Assembly: GCF_002245625.1 (NCBI RefSeq)
Contig: NZ_NOIG01000005.1
Location: 1 to 64,000, forward strand
DNA length: 64,000 nucleotides
Reading direction: 5' to 3'
Origin: Acidovorax kalamii
GTDB lineage: Bacteria > Pseudomonadota > Gammaproteobacteria > Burkholderiales > Burkholderiaceae_C
Shown here: positions 34,956-43,987 of the stretch, piece after piece
How positions within the stretch are numbered: the stretch's first letter is position 1
How the letters are laid out: each line of letters begins with the position of its first letter
Position numbers and translations under genes: made by a program
Notes under the pieces: generated by a model
What the model was told of the DNA's origin: nothing
The model's input: the letters and a program-made list of their open reading frames with translations, nothing else
Database searches by the model: none

Positions 34956-35807
34956 ATGTCCCTGAGCTATTCCGTGCCCACCTCGCTGGAGTACTTTGCA
35001 TCGCTGGTGCACAGCGATGAGCATTTTCCGCTGCTGGAGGCCGCCGCCAGCCTGGCCCAGGACGAATACCCCGAATTCGACGTGCAGCAACTGCTGGGCG
35101 ACATGGACCAGCTGCTTGCGCGCATCCAGCGCCGCCTGCCGGCCGATGCCCCTGCGCTGCAGCGCCTGCGCACGCTCAACCAGTTCTTTTTTGCCGACCT
35201 GGGCTTTGGCGGCAACATCAACAACTACTACGACCCCGAAAACAGCTACCTCAACGCGGTGCTGCGCACGCGCCGGGGCATTCCCATCAGCCTGGCCGTG
35301 CTCTGGATGGAGCTGGCCCAGGGCCTGGGCCTGCATGCGCGGGGCATCGCGTTCCCCGGGCACTTCATGGTCAAGGTGCTGCTGCCCAAGGGGCAGGTGG
35401 TGATGGACCCGATCTCGGGCCAGTCATTGAGCCGCGAGGAACTGGCCGAGCGGCTGGAGCCCTACAAGCGCCGCAATGGCCTGGTGGACGACTACGACGT
35501 GCCGCTGGGCCTGTACCTGCAGGCCGCCACGCCGCGCGACATCATTGCGCGCATGCTGCGCAACCTGAAGGAAGTGCACCGCACCCAGCAGGACTGGCAG
35601 CGCCTGATTGCCGTGCTGGACCGGCTCATCGTGCTGCTGCCCGAGGCCTGGGGCGAGCGGCGCGACCGGGGGCTGGCCCATGCCGAGAGGGGCAACACGG
35701 CCGACGCGGTGACCGACCTGGAGGCCTACCTGACCCACGCGGAAGATGGGCTCGACATCGACCTGATCGCCGACCGGCTGAGCGCGCTGCGCAACGCCAG
35801 CGGTTGA
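34956..35807 (+). CDS. SirB1 family transglutaminase-like protein
   Basis: A 283-residue soluble protein of the SirB1 family. It has a transglutaminase-like core (about 60-190) with FFADLGFGGNINNYYDPENSY, then RRGIPISLAVLWMELAQGLGL, and GIAFPGHFMVKV containing the conserved His. TPR-like repeats follow (about 195-275). The canonical catalytic Cys of transglutaminases is replaced in this family by Ser/Asn-type positions, so it is probably non-enzymatic or a diverged protease fold. The function is unknown. It starts 96 bases after murJ. Confidence 0.9.
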   Translation: MSLSYSVPTSLEYFASLVHSDEHFPLLEAAASLAQDEYPEFDVQQLLGDMDQLLARIQRRLPADAPALQRLRTLNQFFFADLGFGGNINNYYDPENSYLNAVLRTRRGIPISLAVLWMELAQGLGLHARGIAFPGHFMVKVLLPKGQVVMDPISGQSLSREELAERLEPYKRRNGLVDDYDVPLGLYLQAATPRDIIARMLRNLKEVHRTQQDWQRLIAVLDRLIVLLPEAWGERRDRGLAHAERGNTADAVTDLEAYLTHAEDGLDIDLIADRLSALRNASG

Positions 35808-35819
35808 TCTTCAGAATCT

Positions 35820-36695
35820 TCAGAACGGCGCGCTGCCCTCCGGCAGCGCCGCCTGCAATTGCGCCACCTGCCTGCGCAGCTCGGCATTCTCTGCGGTGAG
35901 TTCGGCTACGCGGCTGCGCAGGGTGCGCAGCTCGTCGGCGCCGCCCTCCGCACCCTCGGCACCTGCTGCGGCTTCCACTGCCGGTTTTTCTTCCGACGGC
36001 GCTTCGTCGCGCGGCTTGCGCTTGTTCAGTTCGCGCACGCGCTTGGCGGCCTGTTTGAGTTCGTCCTTGCCCGCCACGACGGCTGCCACCTGCTCCTCGG
36101 CGGGCAGGGTGGCAACAGCCGCAGCGGCGTTGATGGAGATAGTGCCGGACTTCACGGCGGCCACCAGCTCGGGCGCGGCCTGCTTCTGGATCTTCTCGAT
36201 CATCACCACCTGGCTGCTGCTCAGGCGCGCTGCCTTGGCAATGGCCTCGCGGCTGCTCAACGGATCGGGTGCGGGCAGGGCGGCAACGGCCTCGGGGGCG
36301 GCCGCTGGCAAGTCGGTCATGGCGGCGGCCGTTGCTTCTGCGGGCTCGGCGGCGGTGCTGGCCCGCGCCTTGCGGTCCGCAATGATCTCGCGCTTGCGCA
36401 GTGCCAGCACGCCGCGCTGGAAGTCCGACACGCTGCGGCGACCCAGGTGCTGGTCGATCATCCACAGGTGCACGTCTTCCATCGACTTGAAGCGCGGGTT
36501 CTGCACGGTCTGGAACGGCAGACCATGTTTCTGGCAGATGCCGTAGCGGTTGTGGCCGTCCACCAGTACATCGCCCCACAGCACCAGCGCGTCGCGGCAG
36601 CCCTCGGTCAGGATGCTGCGCTCCAGCGCATCGTGTTCGTCGGGGGTCAGGGGTTCGATGTAGGCTTTGAGTTCTTCGTTGACGACGATGTTCAT
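35820..36695 (-). CDS. Orphan ParB N-terminal-domain protein
   Basis: A 291-residue protein. The first about 110 residues look like the ParB/Spo0J nuclease-like fold: PDEHDALERSILTEGCRDAL, then VLVDGHNRYGI at about 43-53, the phosphate-binding-type motif. Then an Ala/Pro-rich linker (105-145), a helical middle (SREAIAKAARLSSSQVVMIEKI) resembling the HTH of ParB, and a C-terminal coiled coil (ELRTLRSRVAELTAENAELRRQV). No parA is next to it, and the genuine parABS locus is normally near oriC. It converges with SirB1. A replication, nucleoid or regulatory role is inference. Confidence 0.8.
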   Translation of the reverse strand: MNIVVNEELKAYIEPLTPDEHDALERSILTEGCRDALVLWGDVLVDGHNRYGICQKHGLPFQTVQNPRFKSMEDVHLWMIDQHLGRRSVSDFQRGVLALRKREIIADRKARASTAAEPAEATAAAMTDLPAAAPEAVAALPAPDPLSSREAIAKAARLSSSQVVMIEKIQKQAAPELVAAVKSGTISINAAAAVATLPAEEQVAAVVAGKDELKQAAKRVRELNKRKPRDEAPSEEKPAVEAAAGAEGAEGGADELRTLRSRVAELTAENAELRRQVAQLQAALPEGSAPF

Positions 36696-36752
36696 GGCAG
36701 GGGAGGCAATCGGGAGCGGGGAAGGGGCGCGATTGTAGGGCCCCCGCCAGGG

Positions 36753-37823
36753 CTAGCGCTCCCGCGTGTCCCGCAGCGCCAGCCAGCCCGCCACCGCCGT
36801 GAACGCCACCACCACAGCCACGATGATCCAGAAGCCCTGGGGGTCGTCCGACAGCGGCACGCCCCCCACGTTCATGCCAAACAGACCCGCCAGGATGTTG
36901 ATGGGCAGGGCCAGCACGGTGACCACCGTCAGTACGAACAGGCTGCGGCTGTTGGCCTCTTGCACGCTGGCGGCGATCTCTTCCTGCAGCAGCTTGATGC
37001 GCTCTTGCAGTCCCTGCATGTCGCGCAGCACCACCGAGAACTCTTCGGTGGAGTCGCGCAGCTCCTGCGCGTCGTCGGCGCCCATCCACGCGGGCGGGTG
37101 CTGCAGCAGGCGGAACAGCGCTGCGGGCTCGGGCGCCAGCAGCCGCTGCAGCCGCACCAGCAGGCGCCGCAGTACGCCCAGCCGCGCGCGTTTGTGGTCC
37201 AGGCGGCCCGCCAGCAGCGCGTCTTCCACGTCGTCGATGCGCTGGGTCACGCCGCGCACGATGTCCACCAGGCCCGAGGCCTGCGTGCGCATCAGTTCGG
37301 CCAGCAGGGCCACGCTGGAGCAGGGCGCGTTGCCGCTGCGCACCGCCGTGCGCAATGCGTCCACCGAGCGCAGCGGGCGGGTGCGTCCCGTCACCATCAG
37401 GTGCGGTGCCACGCTGGTCCACAGAGTGGCGATGTCCGAGGGTTCGAACGCAAAGTCAAAGTGCGCGTCGTTGAGCACGGCAATCAGCGTGTCGTCGTCG
37501 CGCTCGATGCGGGTGGAGACGGAGCGGTCCTTGAGCGCATCAAAAAACGCCTCGGGCAGGTCGGCGTGCCGCTCCATCCAGCGCATGGCCTGGGCGTGGC
37601 TCAGGTTGAAGTGCAGCCACAGGAACTGCCCCTGCAGCGCTGCGCCCCCGGCCTGAAGGCCCGCCAGCCACTGCGCCGCCTGGGCCGAGTAGATTTCTCG
37701 CGGCGCGGCGTCGGCGCCCAGCAGGTAGCCGCAGATCAGCCCGGCGGAGTCGCCCCCGTAGTTCAGGCTGGCGCTTGGGGGCAAGGCGGTGGTGGGAGGG
37801 GGAGGGAGGTCAACAGGCGGCAC
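36753..37823 (-). CDS. zntB: ZntB/CorA family divalent metal transporter
   Basis: A 356-residue protein. A long cytosolic N-terminal funnel (about 1-290) precedes two C-terminal membrane helices. The first ends in the family signature GMNVGG (about 316-321) and the second is FWIIVAVVVAFTAVAGWLAL. GMN is the selectivity-filter motif of the CorA superfamily. The following GGVP matches the ZntB subgroup, which moves zinc, rather than CorA, which moves magnesium. The first 20 residues are Pro-rich and a later start is possible. The substrate remains to be tested; ZntB is the best guess. Confidence 0.88.
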   Translation of the reverse strand: MPPVDLPPPPTTALPPSASLNYGGDSAGLICGYLLGADAAPREIYSAQAAQWLAGLQAGGAALQGQFLWLHFNLSHAQAMRWMERHADLPEAFFDALKDRSVSTRIERDDDTLIAVLNDAHFDFAFEPSDIATLWTSVAPHLMVTGRTRPLRSVDALRTAVRSGNAPCSSVALLAELMRTQASGLVDIVRGVTQRIDDVEDALLAGRLDHKRARLGVLRRLLVRLQRLLAPEPAALFRLLQHPPAWMGADDAQELRDSTEEFSVVLRDMQGLQERIKLLQEEIAASVQEANSRSLFVLTVVTVLALPINILAGLFGMNVGGVPLSDDPQGFWIIVAVVVAFTAVAGWLALRDTRER

Positions 37824-37951
37824 GGGCCTGCATCGTGGCTTGTGGGCATGACAACGCTGTGACAGATCGCGCCGCTGTCACGAAATTTTCACGGCACTGT
37901 CACCGCAGCGCGCCACCATGGCGCATCTTTTGCCCTGCCGGATGGCTCCCC

Positions 37952-38866
37952 ATGTTCTACAACAACGCCCTTGACTCCCAGGAGCTGATGCAGCGCATCG
38001 CCAATGACCTGATCGACAGCTACGACGAGGAGCTGGAGCTGGAGATCGAAGACCGCGAGGTGGACGACATTGGCGCCCCCACCGCCGCCGACAAGCTCGC
38101 ACGCCAGCAGTATTTCAAGGAGCTGTTTCGCCTGCAGGGCGAGCTGGTCAAGCTGCAGGACTGGGTGCAGCACAGCCGCGAGAAGGTGGTGATCCTGTTC
38201 GAGGGGCGCGATGCGGCGGGCAAGGGCGGCGTGATCAAGCGCATCACCCAGCGTCTGAACCCGCGTGTGGCCCGCGTGGCGGCCTTGCCCGCACCCAACG
38301 ACCGCGAGCGCACGCAGTGGTACTTCCAGCGCTATGTGGCGCACCTGCCTGCGGCGGGCGAGATCGTGCTGTTTGACCGTAGCTGGTACAACCGCGCGGG
38401 CGTCGAACGGGTGATGGGTTTTTGCAGCGACGACGAGTACGAGGAGTTCTTCCGCACCGTGCCCGAGTTTGAAAAGATGCTGGTGCGCTCGGGCATCCGG
38501 CTCGTCAAATACTGGTTCTCCATCACTGACGAAGAGCAGCATCTGCGCTTCCTCGGCCGCATCCACGACCCCCTCAAGCAGTGGAAACTCAGCCCCATGG
38601 ACCTGGAAAGCCGCGTGCGCTGGGAGGCCTACACAAAGGCCAAGGAGACCATGCTGGAGCGCACTCACATCCCCGAGGCGCCCTGGTGGGTGGTGCAGGC
38701 GGTGGACAAGAAAAAGGCGCGCCTGAACTGCATTGCCCACCTGCTGGCCCAAATGCCCTACCAGGAGGTGCCACACCCCGCCGTGGTGCTGCCCGACCGT
38801 GTGCGCAACCCCGAGTACCTGCGCCAGCCCGTGCCAGCGTCGATGTATGTGCCCGAGGTGTACTGA
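37952..38866 (+). CDS. ppk2: Polyphosphate kinase 2
   Basis: A 304-residue PPK2 enzyme. Walker A is GRDAAGKGG at 85-93, Walker B region EIVLFDRSWYNRAGVERVMGF, with Asp and Arg typical of PPK2. PPK2 uses polyphosphate to phosphorylate nucleotides, usually GDP or ADP to the triphosphate, or runs in reverse. The single domain length and lid residues (RSGIRLVKYWFSITDEEQ) fit class I. The ATG at 37952 was chosen: it begins the charged N-terminus typical of the family. It is divergent from zntB and followed by a repeat element. Confidence 0.94.
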   Translation: MFYNNALDSQELMQRIANDLIDSYDEELELEIEDREVDDIGAPTAADKLARQQYFKELFRLQGELVKLQDWVQHSREKVVILFEGRDAAGKGGVIKRITQRLNPRVARVAALPAPNDRERTQWYFQRYVAHLPAAGEIVLFDRSWYNRAGVERVMGFCSDDEYEEFFRTVPEFEKMLVRSGIRLVKYWFSITDEEQHLRFLGRIHDPLKQWKLSPMDLESRVRWEAYTKAKETMLERTHIPEAPWWVVQAVDKKKARLNCIAHLLAQMPYQEVPHPAVVLPDRVRNPEYLRQPVPASMYVPEVY

Positions 38867-38870
38867 AGAA

Positions 38871-38930
38871 TTGCTATTAATTAGATAGCTGTAAAGGCAA
38901 TACTGGAGGGCGCAGGTGGCCTAAAAAGCC
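38871..38930. repeat. Short intergenic repeat, copy 5
   Basis: It begins TTGCTATTAATTAGATAGCT, in which CTAT/ATAG pair, followed by GTAAAGGCAATACT, GGAGGGCGCAGG and a GGC/GCC stem with CTAAAAA loop. It lies between the convergent ppk2 and pseudo-receiver genes and covers the last codons of the latter. Confidence 0.65.
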
Positions 38931-39337
38931 TGAAGTCTGGAGGCCTGCATGGGGTCCTGCAGCATCTGGATCGTCGAGATCACGTCCCGCACCTTGAAGG
39001 GCTTGAGCAGCACACGCCGCACCTGCAGCGCCTTCATCTTCACGGCCGTGGAGGCATCGACCTGGGCCGTGGTCACGGCCACGGGCACCTGCGCATCAAC
39101 GGCAAAGCGGGCGTCGCGCACCTGCTCCAGCAGCGCCACGGCAGCCTGTGCTTCTTCCAGCGAGACGATCACCCCCAGAAACGCCTGGGCTGCCAGGTGT
39201 TGCTGCGCGGTGCGCACGCTGCTGACCTGGCGTACTGCAGGCAGGTTCAGCTGCCGCGCGGTGGACACGATGATGCTGGCCGTGAGCGAGCTGGGCTCCA
39301 CCAGCAGAATGGGCGGTGGGGTGGAGGCGGGGCTCAT
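38921..39337 (-). CDS. Receiver-like single-domain protein lacking the phosphoacceptor Asp
   Basis: A 138-residue CheY-like domain alone. The fold pattern is visible: ILLVEPSS for the first strand, LGVIVSLEEA for the third, VPVAVTTAQVD for the fourth and RRVLLKPFKV for the fifth. The residue aligned with the phosphoacceptor Asp is Ser59 (VIVSL), and the acidic pair near the start is Glu-Pro. The conserved Lys of KPF is kept. Phosphorylation is therefore unlikely and the domain is probably a protein-protein module. It overlaps the GAF gene by four bases (ATGA), and its 3' end runs into a repeat, so the last residues may be recent. Confidence 0.75.
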   Translation of the reverse strand: MSPASTPPPILLVEPSSLTASIIVSTARQLNLPAVRQVSSVRTAQQHLAAQAFLGVIVSLEEAQAAVALLEQVRDARFAVDAQVPVAVTTAQVDASTAVKMKALQVRRVLLKPFKVRDVISTIQMLQDPMQASRLQAF

Positions 39338-39840
39338 GCGGCGGGCTCCTCGCTGGCACGGCGCACCAGTTCTTCCACCGCCAGGTCGCGCAGCGACGCC
39401 AGGATGGCCAGGTCAATGGCGTCGAGCTGGCGCGGCGTGCGGTCAATAAGGCACAGCGTGCCGATGTTCTGGCCGCCCGGCATCTTGAGCGGCGCTCCGG
39501 CATAGAACAGGATGTGCGGGTCGCCGGTCACCAGCGGGTTGTCAGCAAACCGCTCGTCCTGCGCCGCATCGGGCACCACCATGGTGTCGTCGTGCAGGAT
39601 GGCATGGCCACAGAACGAGATGCCGCGCGCCGTCTCGCACACGTCCAGCCCATGGCGCGACTTGAACCATTGCCGCTGCTCGTCAATGAGCGACAGCAGC
39701 ACGATGGGCATGTCGAACTCTTGCGCGGCAAAGGCCGTGAGCCGGTCGAAACGCTCTTCAGGAGGGGTGTCGAGGATCAGCAACTGGCGCAGGGCCTGCA
39801 GGCGGTCGTCCTCGTGGGCGGGGCGCGGTGGCTCTTTCAT
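39334..39840 (-). CDS. GAF-domain protein
   Basis: A 168-residue protein that is essentially one GAF domain: DRLTAFAAQEFDMPIVLLSLIDEQRQWFKSRHGL, FCGHAILHDDTMVVPDA (within the pocket) and FYAGAPLKMPGGQNIGTLCL. A Cys/His pair is kept (ISFCGHA), as in fRMsr-related and light/redox GAF proteins, but the enzymatic Cys set of free methionine-R-sulfoxide reductase is not complete. It is the first gene of a two-gene unit with the pseudo-receiver. The ligand is unknown. The internal ATG at 39840 is chosen as the domain starts soon after it. Confidence 0.85.
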   Translation of the reverse strand: MKEPPRPAHEDDRLQALRQLLILDTPPEERFDRLTAFAAQEFDMPIVLLSLIDEQRQWFKSRHGLDVCETARGISFCGHAILHDDTMVVPDAAQDERFADNPLVTGDPHILFYAGAPLKMPGGQNIGTLCLIDRTPRQLDAIDLAILASLRDLAVEELVRRASEEPAA

Positions 39841-39913
39841 GGCGGTGTGGGGGCAGTCGCGATGGGCGCCCATTATGGGCCGCGAAGGCCGTCCCCACAG
39901 CCCGGGGATCGGC

Positions 39914-40918
39914 TCAATGGGTGTGGCCCGGGCTCGCCCCCTGGGACGGCGTGCCCCCGCGCCCGAACTGGTGCCAGGCGCGGCGCAACTGGGTGTCGGA
40001 GCTGAAGCCCGCCATCAGCGCCGCCTGTGTCACGTTCTGGCCCGAGCGCAGCGCGGCCTCGGCCGTGGCCAGGCGGATGCGGCGCAGGTACTGCAGCGGG
40101 GCAATGCCCGCATGCTCCAGAAACAGCCGGGTGAGGTGGCGTGGCGAGGTGTGCGCCACCTCGGCCATCTGGGGCACGCTCCAGTCGGCCTGGGGCTGCT
40201 GGCCCACCGCGTCCTGCACGCGGTGCAGGGCGGGGTGCAGGTGATTGCGGTGGTGCAGGAAGGGCGAAAACTCCGGGTCGTTCGGCCCCCGGCGCAGGGC
40301 CACCACCATGGCCTGTGCCACCTGGGCCGCCAGTGCAGGGCCGCAGGTGTCCGAGATGCGGTGCAGCAGCAGGTCGATGCCCGTGGTCACGCCCGCGCTG
40401 CTGTAGACGGCGCCGTCGGCCACAAACACGCGGTTGGCGACCACATCGCAGCGTGGGTCCACGGCGGCCAGCTCATCCAGGTGCAGGTGGTGCGTGGTGG
40501 CGCGGCGGCCCGTGAGCAGGCCGGCGTGGGCGGCCAGCACCGAACCGGCGCACACGGTGACCAGCTCCAGCTGCCCCGCCACCGGCCGCAGCCCGCGCAG
40601 CCAGTGCAGCAGCGCACGCGCCTCGTCGCCCGCTACGTCGATGTGTTTGCCCGCCAGCCCCACCAGCACCACCCAGGCGGGCGTGGGCAGGGTGGCGGGC
40701 AGGGGCTCCAGCCCCGTCAGCACCGCGCCCACCGAGGTCACGGACTGCGGCGTAGGGCTCACGAAATGCTGCACAAACCGCTCGGGCTGGCCCCGGCCCA
40801 CCAGCGCCTGGTTGGCGATGCGCAGCGCCTCGGCCGGGCCGGCCCAGTCCAGCACCAGGCTGCCCGGCAGCAGGGCGAAGTACACGTGGATGGGGGAAGA
40901 AGGTGGTGTGTCCTGCAT
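39914..40918 (-). CDS. GlxA-family transcriptional regulator (DJ-1-like + AraC HTH)
   Basis: A 334-residue regulator of the GlxA type. The N-terminal domain (about 1-190) is a DJ-1/PfpI-like amidotransferase fold with LELVTVCAGSVLAAHAGLL at the nucleophile elbow. The C-terminal AraC helix-turn-helix pair (about 230-320) contains WSVPQMAEVAHTSPRHLTRL and then ALMAGFSSDTQLRRAWHQFG. It lies downstream of a DJ-1-like and an isochorismatase-like gene on the same strand and probably controls them. The start at 40918 (ATG) was preferred to an upstream TTG. The signal is unknown. Confidence 0.92.
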   Translation of the reverse strand: MQDTPPSSPIHVYFALLPGSLVLDWAGPAEALRIANQALVGRGQPERFVQHFVSPTPQSVTSVGAVLTGLEPLPATLPTPAWVVLVGLAGKHIDVAGDEARALLHWLRGLRPVAGQLELVTVCAGSVLAAHAGLLTGRRATTHHLHLDELAAVDPRCDVVANRVFVADGAVYSSAGVTTGIDLLLHRISDTCGPALAAQVAQAMVVALRRGPNDPEFSPFLHHRNHLHPALHRVQDAVGQQPQADWSVPQMAEVAHTSPRHLTRLFLEHAGIAPLQYLRRIRLATAEAALRSGQNVTQAALMAGFSSDTQLRRAWHQFGRGGTPSQGASPGHTH

Positions 40919-40966
40919 CGAAGGTTCTTGCAAACGGGGCGGTCTCAGAGCCTGTTCAAAGGCGTT

Positions 40967-41644
40967 TCATGGCGCCGTGTTCCACGGGGTGTCCATCTGG
41001 CGGGCGGTGCGCTGCGAGAGTGCTGCGCCTGCCAGCCGGGTGACCAGGTGCAGGCTCATGTCGATGCCCGCGCTGATGCCCGCCGATGTGACCAGGGCAC
41101 CCCGGTCCACCCAGCGCACATTCTCCTGTACCTCCAGCGCCGGAAACTGCGCGCGCAGGTCGGCAATGTCCTCCCAGTGTGTGGTGGCCGGACCTTCGGT
41201 GAGCACGCCGGCCGCAGCAAGGATGAAGGCGCCCGTGCAGACCGAGGCCGTGATCTGCGCGCGGCCCGCTGCCTGGGCCACCCAGGCGCGGGTGGCGGGG
41301 CAGGCAGCAGCGGCATCGACCACACCGCCGGGCACGATGAGCACATCGGGCGCGGTGGCGCTCACAAAGTCTGCATCGGGCAGCACGCGCAGGCCCGCCC
41401 GGGCGCGCACCGGGGCCAGGCTGCGGGCCACGCACTGCACGGCAAACGGCGCGGGGGCGCCGGGGTGCTGGCGCTGGTGCATGCGGCTGGCGGTGGTGAA
41501 GACCTCGTAGGGCCCGCCCAGGTCCAGGGCCTCCACGTCGTCGAACACCAGGATGGCGACCTGCAAGGGCTGCTTGCTCACTGGTGTACCTCCGGCTTCG
41601 CCTGCGGTGCGAGCTTGCTTGGGGCGGCCCGGCGCGGCGCTCAT
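40967..41644 (-). CDS. DJ-1/PfpI family protein
   Basis: A 225-residue protein of the DJ-1/PfpI superfamily. QVAILVFDDVEALDLGGPYEVF is the first strand and helix, VLIVPGGVVDA follows, and the nucleophile elbow is ASVCTGAFILAAAGVLTE with its Cys. TTHWEDIADL is a typical segment of the regulator-associated group. The Cys is kept, so a glyoxalase, isonitrile hydratase or amidase activity is possible. The start overlaps the stop of the isochorismatase gene by four bases. With GlxA downstream it forms a three-gene unit. The substrate is unknown. Confidence 0.9.
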   Translation of the reverse strand: MSAAPGRPKQARTAGEAGGTPVSKQPLQVAILVFDDVEALDLGGPYEVFTTASRMHQRQHPGAPAPFAVQCVARSLAPVRARAGLRVLPDADFVSATAPDVLIVPGGVVDAAAACPATRAWVAQAAGRAQITASVCTGAFILAAAGVLTEGPATTHWEDIADLRAQFPALEVQENVRWVDRGALVTSAGISAGIDMSLHLVTRLAGAALSQRTARQMDTPWNTAP

Positions 41645-42201
41645 GCGGCCGCCCGGTCCAGCGCCTGCTGCACGGTGCACAGCGTGGCAAAGCGGCCCTG
41701 CAGCACGGTGGCGGTGCGGGTCTTGATGTCGGCCGCCGCCAGCACCTGGCCATCCGGCTGCACCATGTCCCAGGTCAGGGTGGCATCGGTCACGTAGTCC
41801 ACGGCCCAGCCCAGGTCGGACGCGTGGCGTGTGGTGGTCTCGCAGCACTGTTCGGTGCGGATGCCGCTGATGATGAGGCGCTGGATGCCATGGCGTGTGA
41901 GCCACACGTCCAGGCCCGTGCCCACCAGCGCGCTGTGGCGCGACTTGGTGAAGGTGGCGGCCGCGTCGAAGCTGGCCAGGCCCTCCAGGGCGCGCACCTG
42001 GCCGGCTGCCTGCGAGAACGGGTTCTCGGCCACCTCGGGGCCCTCGCTGTGGAATACCCGCACCACCGGGATGCCCTGGGCGACACTGCCCGCGATCAGG
42101 GCGTTCTGGGCCTGCAGGTAGGCGGGCAGGTCCTTCTCCGTGAAGAACGGGCGGTGGCGGAAGGATTCCTGGACATCAATCACAATCAGACAGGTTTTCA
42201 T
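41641..42201 (-). CDS. Isochorismatase-family cysteine hydrolase
   Basis: A 186-residue cysteine hydrolase. The Asp-Lys-Cys triad can be placed: Asp9 in VIDVQESF, Lys in FTKSRHSAL near 85 and Cys in GIRTEQCCETT near 118. These enzymes hydrolyse amides or imides such as nicotinamide, biuret or N-carbamoyl compounds, or isochorismate. It is the first gene of a three-gene operon with a DJ-1 protein and a GlxA regulator on the same strand, overlapping the DJ-1 gene by four bases. The pairing suggests a small amide or nitrile degradation route, which is inference. Confidence 0.9.
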   Translation of the reverse strand: MKTCLIVIDVQESFRHRPFFTEKDLPAYLQAQNALIAGSVAQGIPVVRVFHSEGPEVAENPFSQAAGQVRALEGLASFDAAATFTKSRHSALVGTGLDVWLTRHGIQRLIISGIRTEQCCETTTRHASDLGWAVDYVTDATLTWDMVQPDGQVLAAADIKTRTATVLQGRFATLCTVQQALDRAAA

Positions 42202-42373
42202 GCGGAAATCTCTGGAGAGGGGTGTTTGGAAGCCCCTATCCTCGCGCCGAAGGCCCTTGTTGTCCGATGCTTGTGGGACAGACTTCGATCAATTTAGGCC
42301 ATTTTTTCTGGTCCTGTTCTGGTTGCGGTCTGCGCAGGCACCCCGTCCTTTCGCCCTTCCTCTTGCAGTCCCG

Positions 42374-43987
42374 TCAGCGCAGCTGGCGCGGCGCCGCAGC
42401 CGCAGGCAGGACCGCCGGGGCGCCGTCTGGCCCGGCCCCGTGTCCACCTTCGTGCAGCCGGAAGGCCGCCACCACCTGGTTCAGCTCGTGCGCCTGCTGC
42501 TGCAGCGCGGCGGCTGCGGCGGTGGCCTGCTCCACCAGGGCAGCGTTTTGCTGGGTGCCCTGGTCCATCTGGGCAACGGCTTCGTTGATCTGCTCGATGC
42601 CGTCGGTCTGCTCGCGGCTGGCCTGGCTGATCTCCTCGATCACGGCCGACACGCGCTGCACGCTGGTCACCACCTCCTGCATGGTGCTGCCCGCCTGCTG
42701 GGCCAGTTCGGCGCCCGCCTTCACCTGCTCGGCGGAGTTGCCGATCAGCGCCTTGATCTCCTTGGCGGCGGCGGATGAGCGCTGGGCCAGGCTGCGCACC
42801 TCGCTGGCCACCACGGCAAAGCCCCGGCCCTGTTCGCCTGCGCGCGCGGCCTCCACAGCCGCGTTCAGCGCGAGGATGTTGGTCTGGAACGCAATGCCTT
42901 CGATCACCCCGGTGATGTCGGACACCTTGCGCGAGGACGCATCGATGGAGCCCATGGTCTGCACCACCTGCTCGACCACCGCGCCGCCCTTGCGCGCCAC
43001 CTCGGAGGCCGACTGCGCCAGGGCACTGGCCTGGCGGGCGTTGTCGGCGTTCTGCTTCACGTTGGAGGTCATCTCCTCCATCGAGGCAGCGGTCTGCTCC
43101 AGCGCGCTCGCCTGGGATTCGGTGCGTGCCGACAGGTCGTGGTTGCCCGCTGCAATCTGCTGCGAAGCGCTGGCGATGTGTTCGGTGCCGTTGCGCACCT
43201 TCTGCACGATGCGGTGCAGGTTGTCCTGCATGGCCTGCATGTCCCGCATCAGGCTGGAGTGGTCGCCCGCGCGTGTGGCCACGGCCACCGACAGGTTGCC
43301 TTCGGAGATGCTGCGGGCAATGCTGCGCGCGTAGTCGGGCTCGCCACCCAGCTGCCGGATCAGGTTGCGTGCGATCAGGGTGCCGATGACCAGCAGGGCC
43401 GCGCCCAGCAGCAGCGCCAGCAGGCCAAAGCGGGTGGCGCGCTGCCAGATGGCGGTGTCCACGGTGTCGATGTACACCCCCGAGCCAATGACCCAGCCCC
43501 AGGGCGCGAAACCCTTCACGTAGGAGGTTTTTTCGACCGGCGTGTCGCTGCCCGCCTTGGGCCAGAGGTAGGGCACATACCCCGCGCCGCTGGCCTGCAC
43601 GGTGCGCACAAACTCCACAAACAGCTGCTTGCCGTTCGGGTCCTTGTTGGCGGTGAGGTCCTGCCCATTGAGTTCGGGGCGGATGGGGTGCATCACCATG
43701 CGTGGATGCATGTCGTTGATCCACACATATTCGTTGCCGCTGTAGCGCACAGCCTGGATGGCCGCCGCCGCGCGCTTGCGTGCCTCGTCCTCGGGCATGC
43801 CGCCCTTGGTGCTGAGGTCATGGAAATGGGCGGCAATGCCATGCGCCGACTCCACCACCTGGCGTACACCGGTCTGGCGCTCTTCCAGGATCAGCTGGCG
43901 TTCGGACACCAGGAACCAGGTGGTCAACACGATGATGCCGAGAACAGCGCTCAGCACCAACAGGGCCAGCTTGCGTGCGGTGGTCAT
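42374..43987 (-). CDS. Methyl-accepting chemotaxis protein
   Basis: A 537-residue chemoreceptor. Membrane segments at about 6-26 and 190-212 enclose a periplasmic Cache-like sensor ([20 protein letters not shown] is a typical segment of single-Cache receptors). HAMP follows, then the long methyl-accepting coiled coil with the hairpin tip [20 protein letters not shown], a region highly conserved in receptors. No C-terminal pentapeptide for CheR docking is seen. The ligand is unknown, though single-Cache receptors often sense small organic acids. It stands alone; cheV lies elsewhere in the window. Confidence 0.94.
   Translation of the reverse strand: MTTARKLALLVLSAVLGIIVLTTWFLVSERQLILEERQTGVRQVVESAHGIAAHFHDLSTKGGMPEDEARKRAAAAIQAVRYSGNEYVWINDMHPRMVMHPIRPELNGQDLTANKDPNGKQLFVEFVRTVQASGAGYVPYLWPKAGSDTPVEKTSYVKGFAPWGWVIGSGVYIDTVDTAIWQRATRFGLLALLLGAALLVIGTLIARNLIRQLGGEPDYARSIARSISEGNLSVAVATRAGDHSSLMRDMQAMQDNLHRIVQKVRNGTEHIASASQQIAAGNHDLSARTESQASALEQTAASMEEMTSNVKQNADNARQASALAQSASEVARKGGAVVEQVVQTMGSIDASSRKVSDITGVIEGIAFQTNILALNAAVEAARAGEQGRGFAVVASEVRSLAQRSSAAAKEIKALIGNSAEQVKAGAELAQQAGSTMQEVVTSVQRVSAVIEEISQASREQTDGIEQINEAVAQMDQGTQQNAALVEQATAAAAALQQQAHELNQVVAAFRLHEGGHGAGPDGAPAVLPAAAAPRQLR

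Noticed and set aside
33306..35363. A 685-codon open frame antisense to murJ and the SirB1 gene
   Set aside because: It is extremely rich in His, Gln and Arg with no hydrophobic core, which is typical of reading the complement of GC-rich membrane protein genes. The forward genes explain the region.
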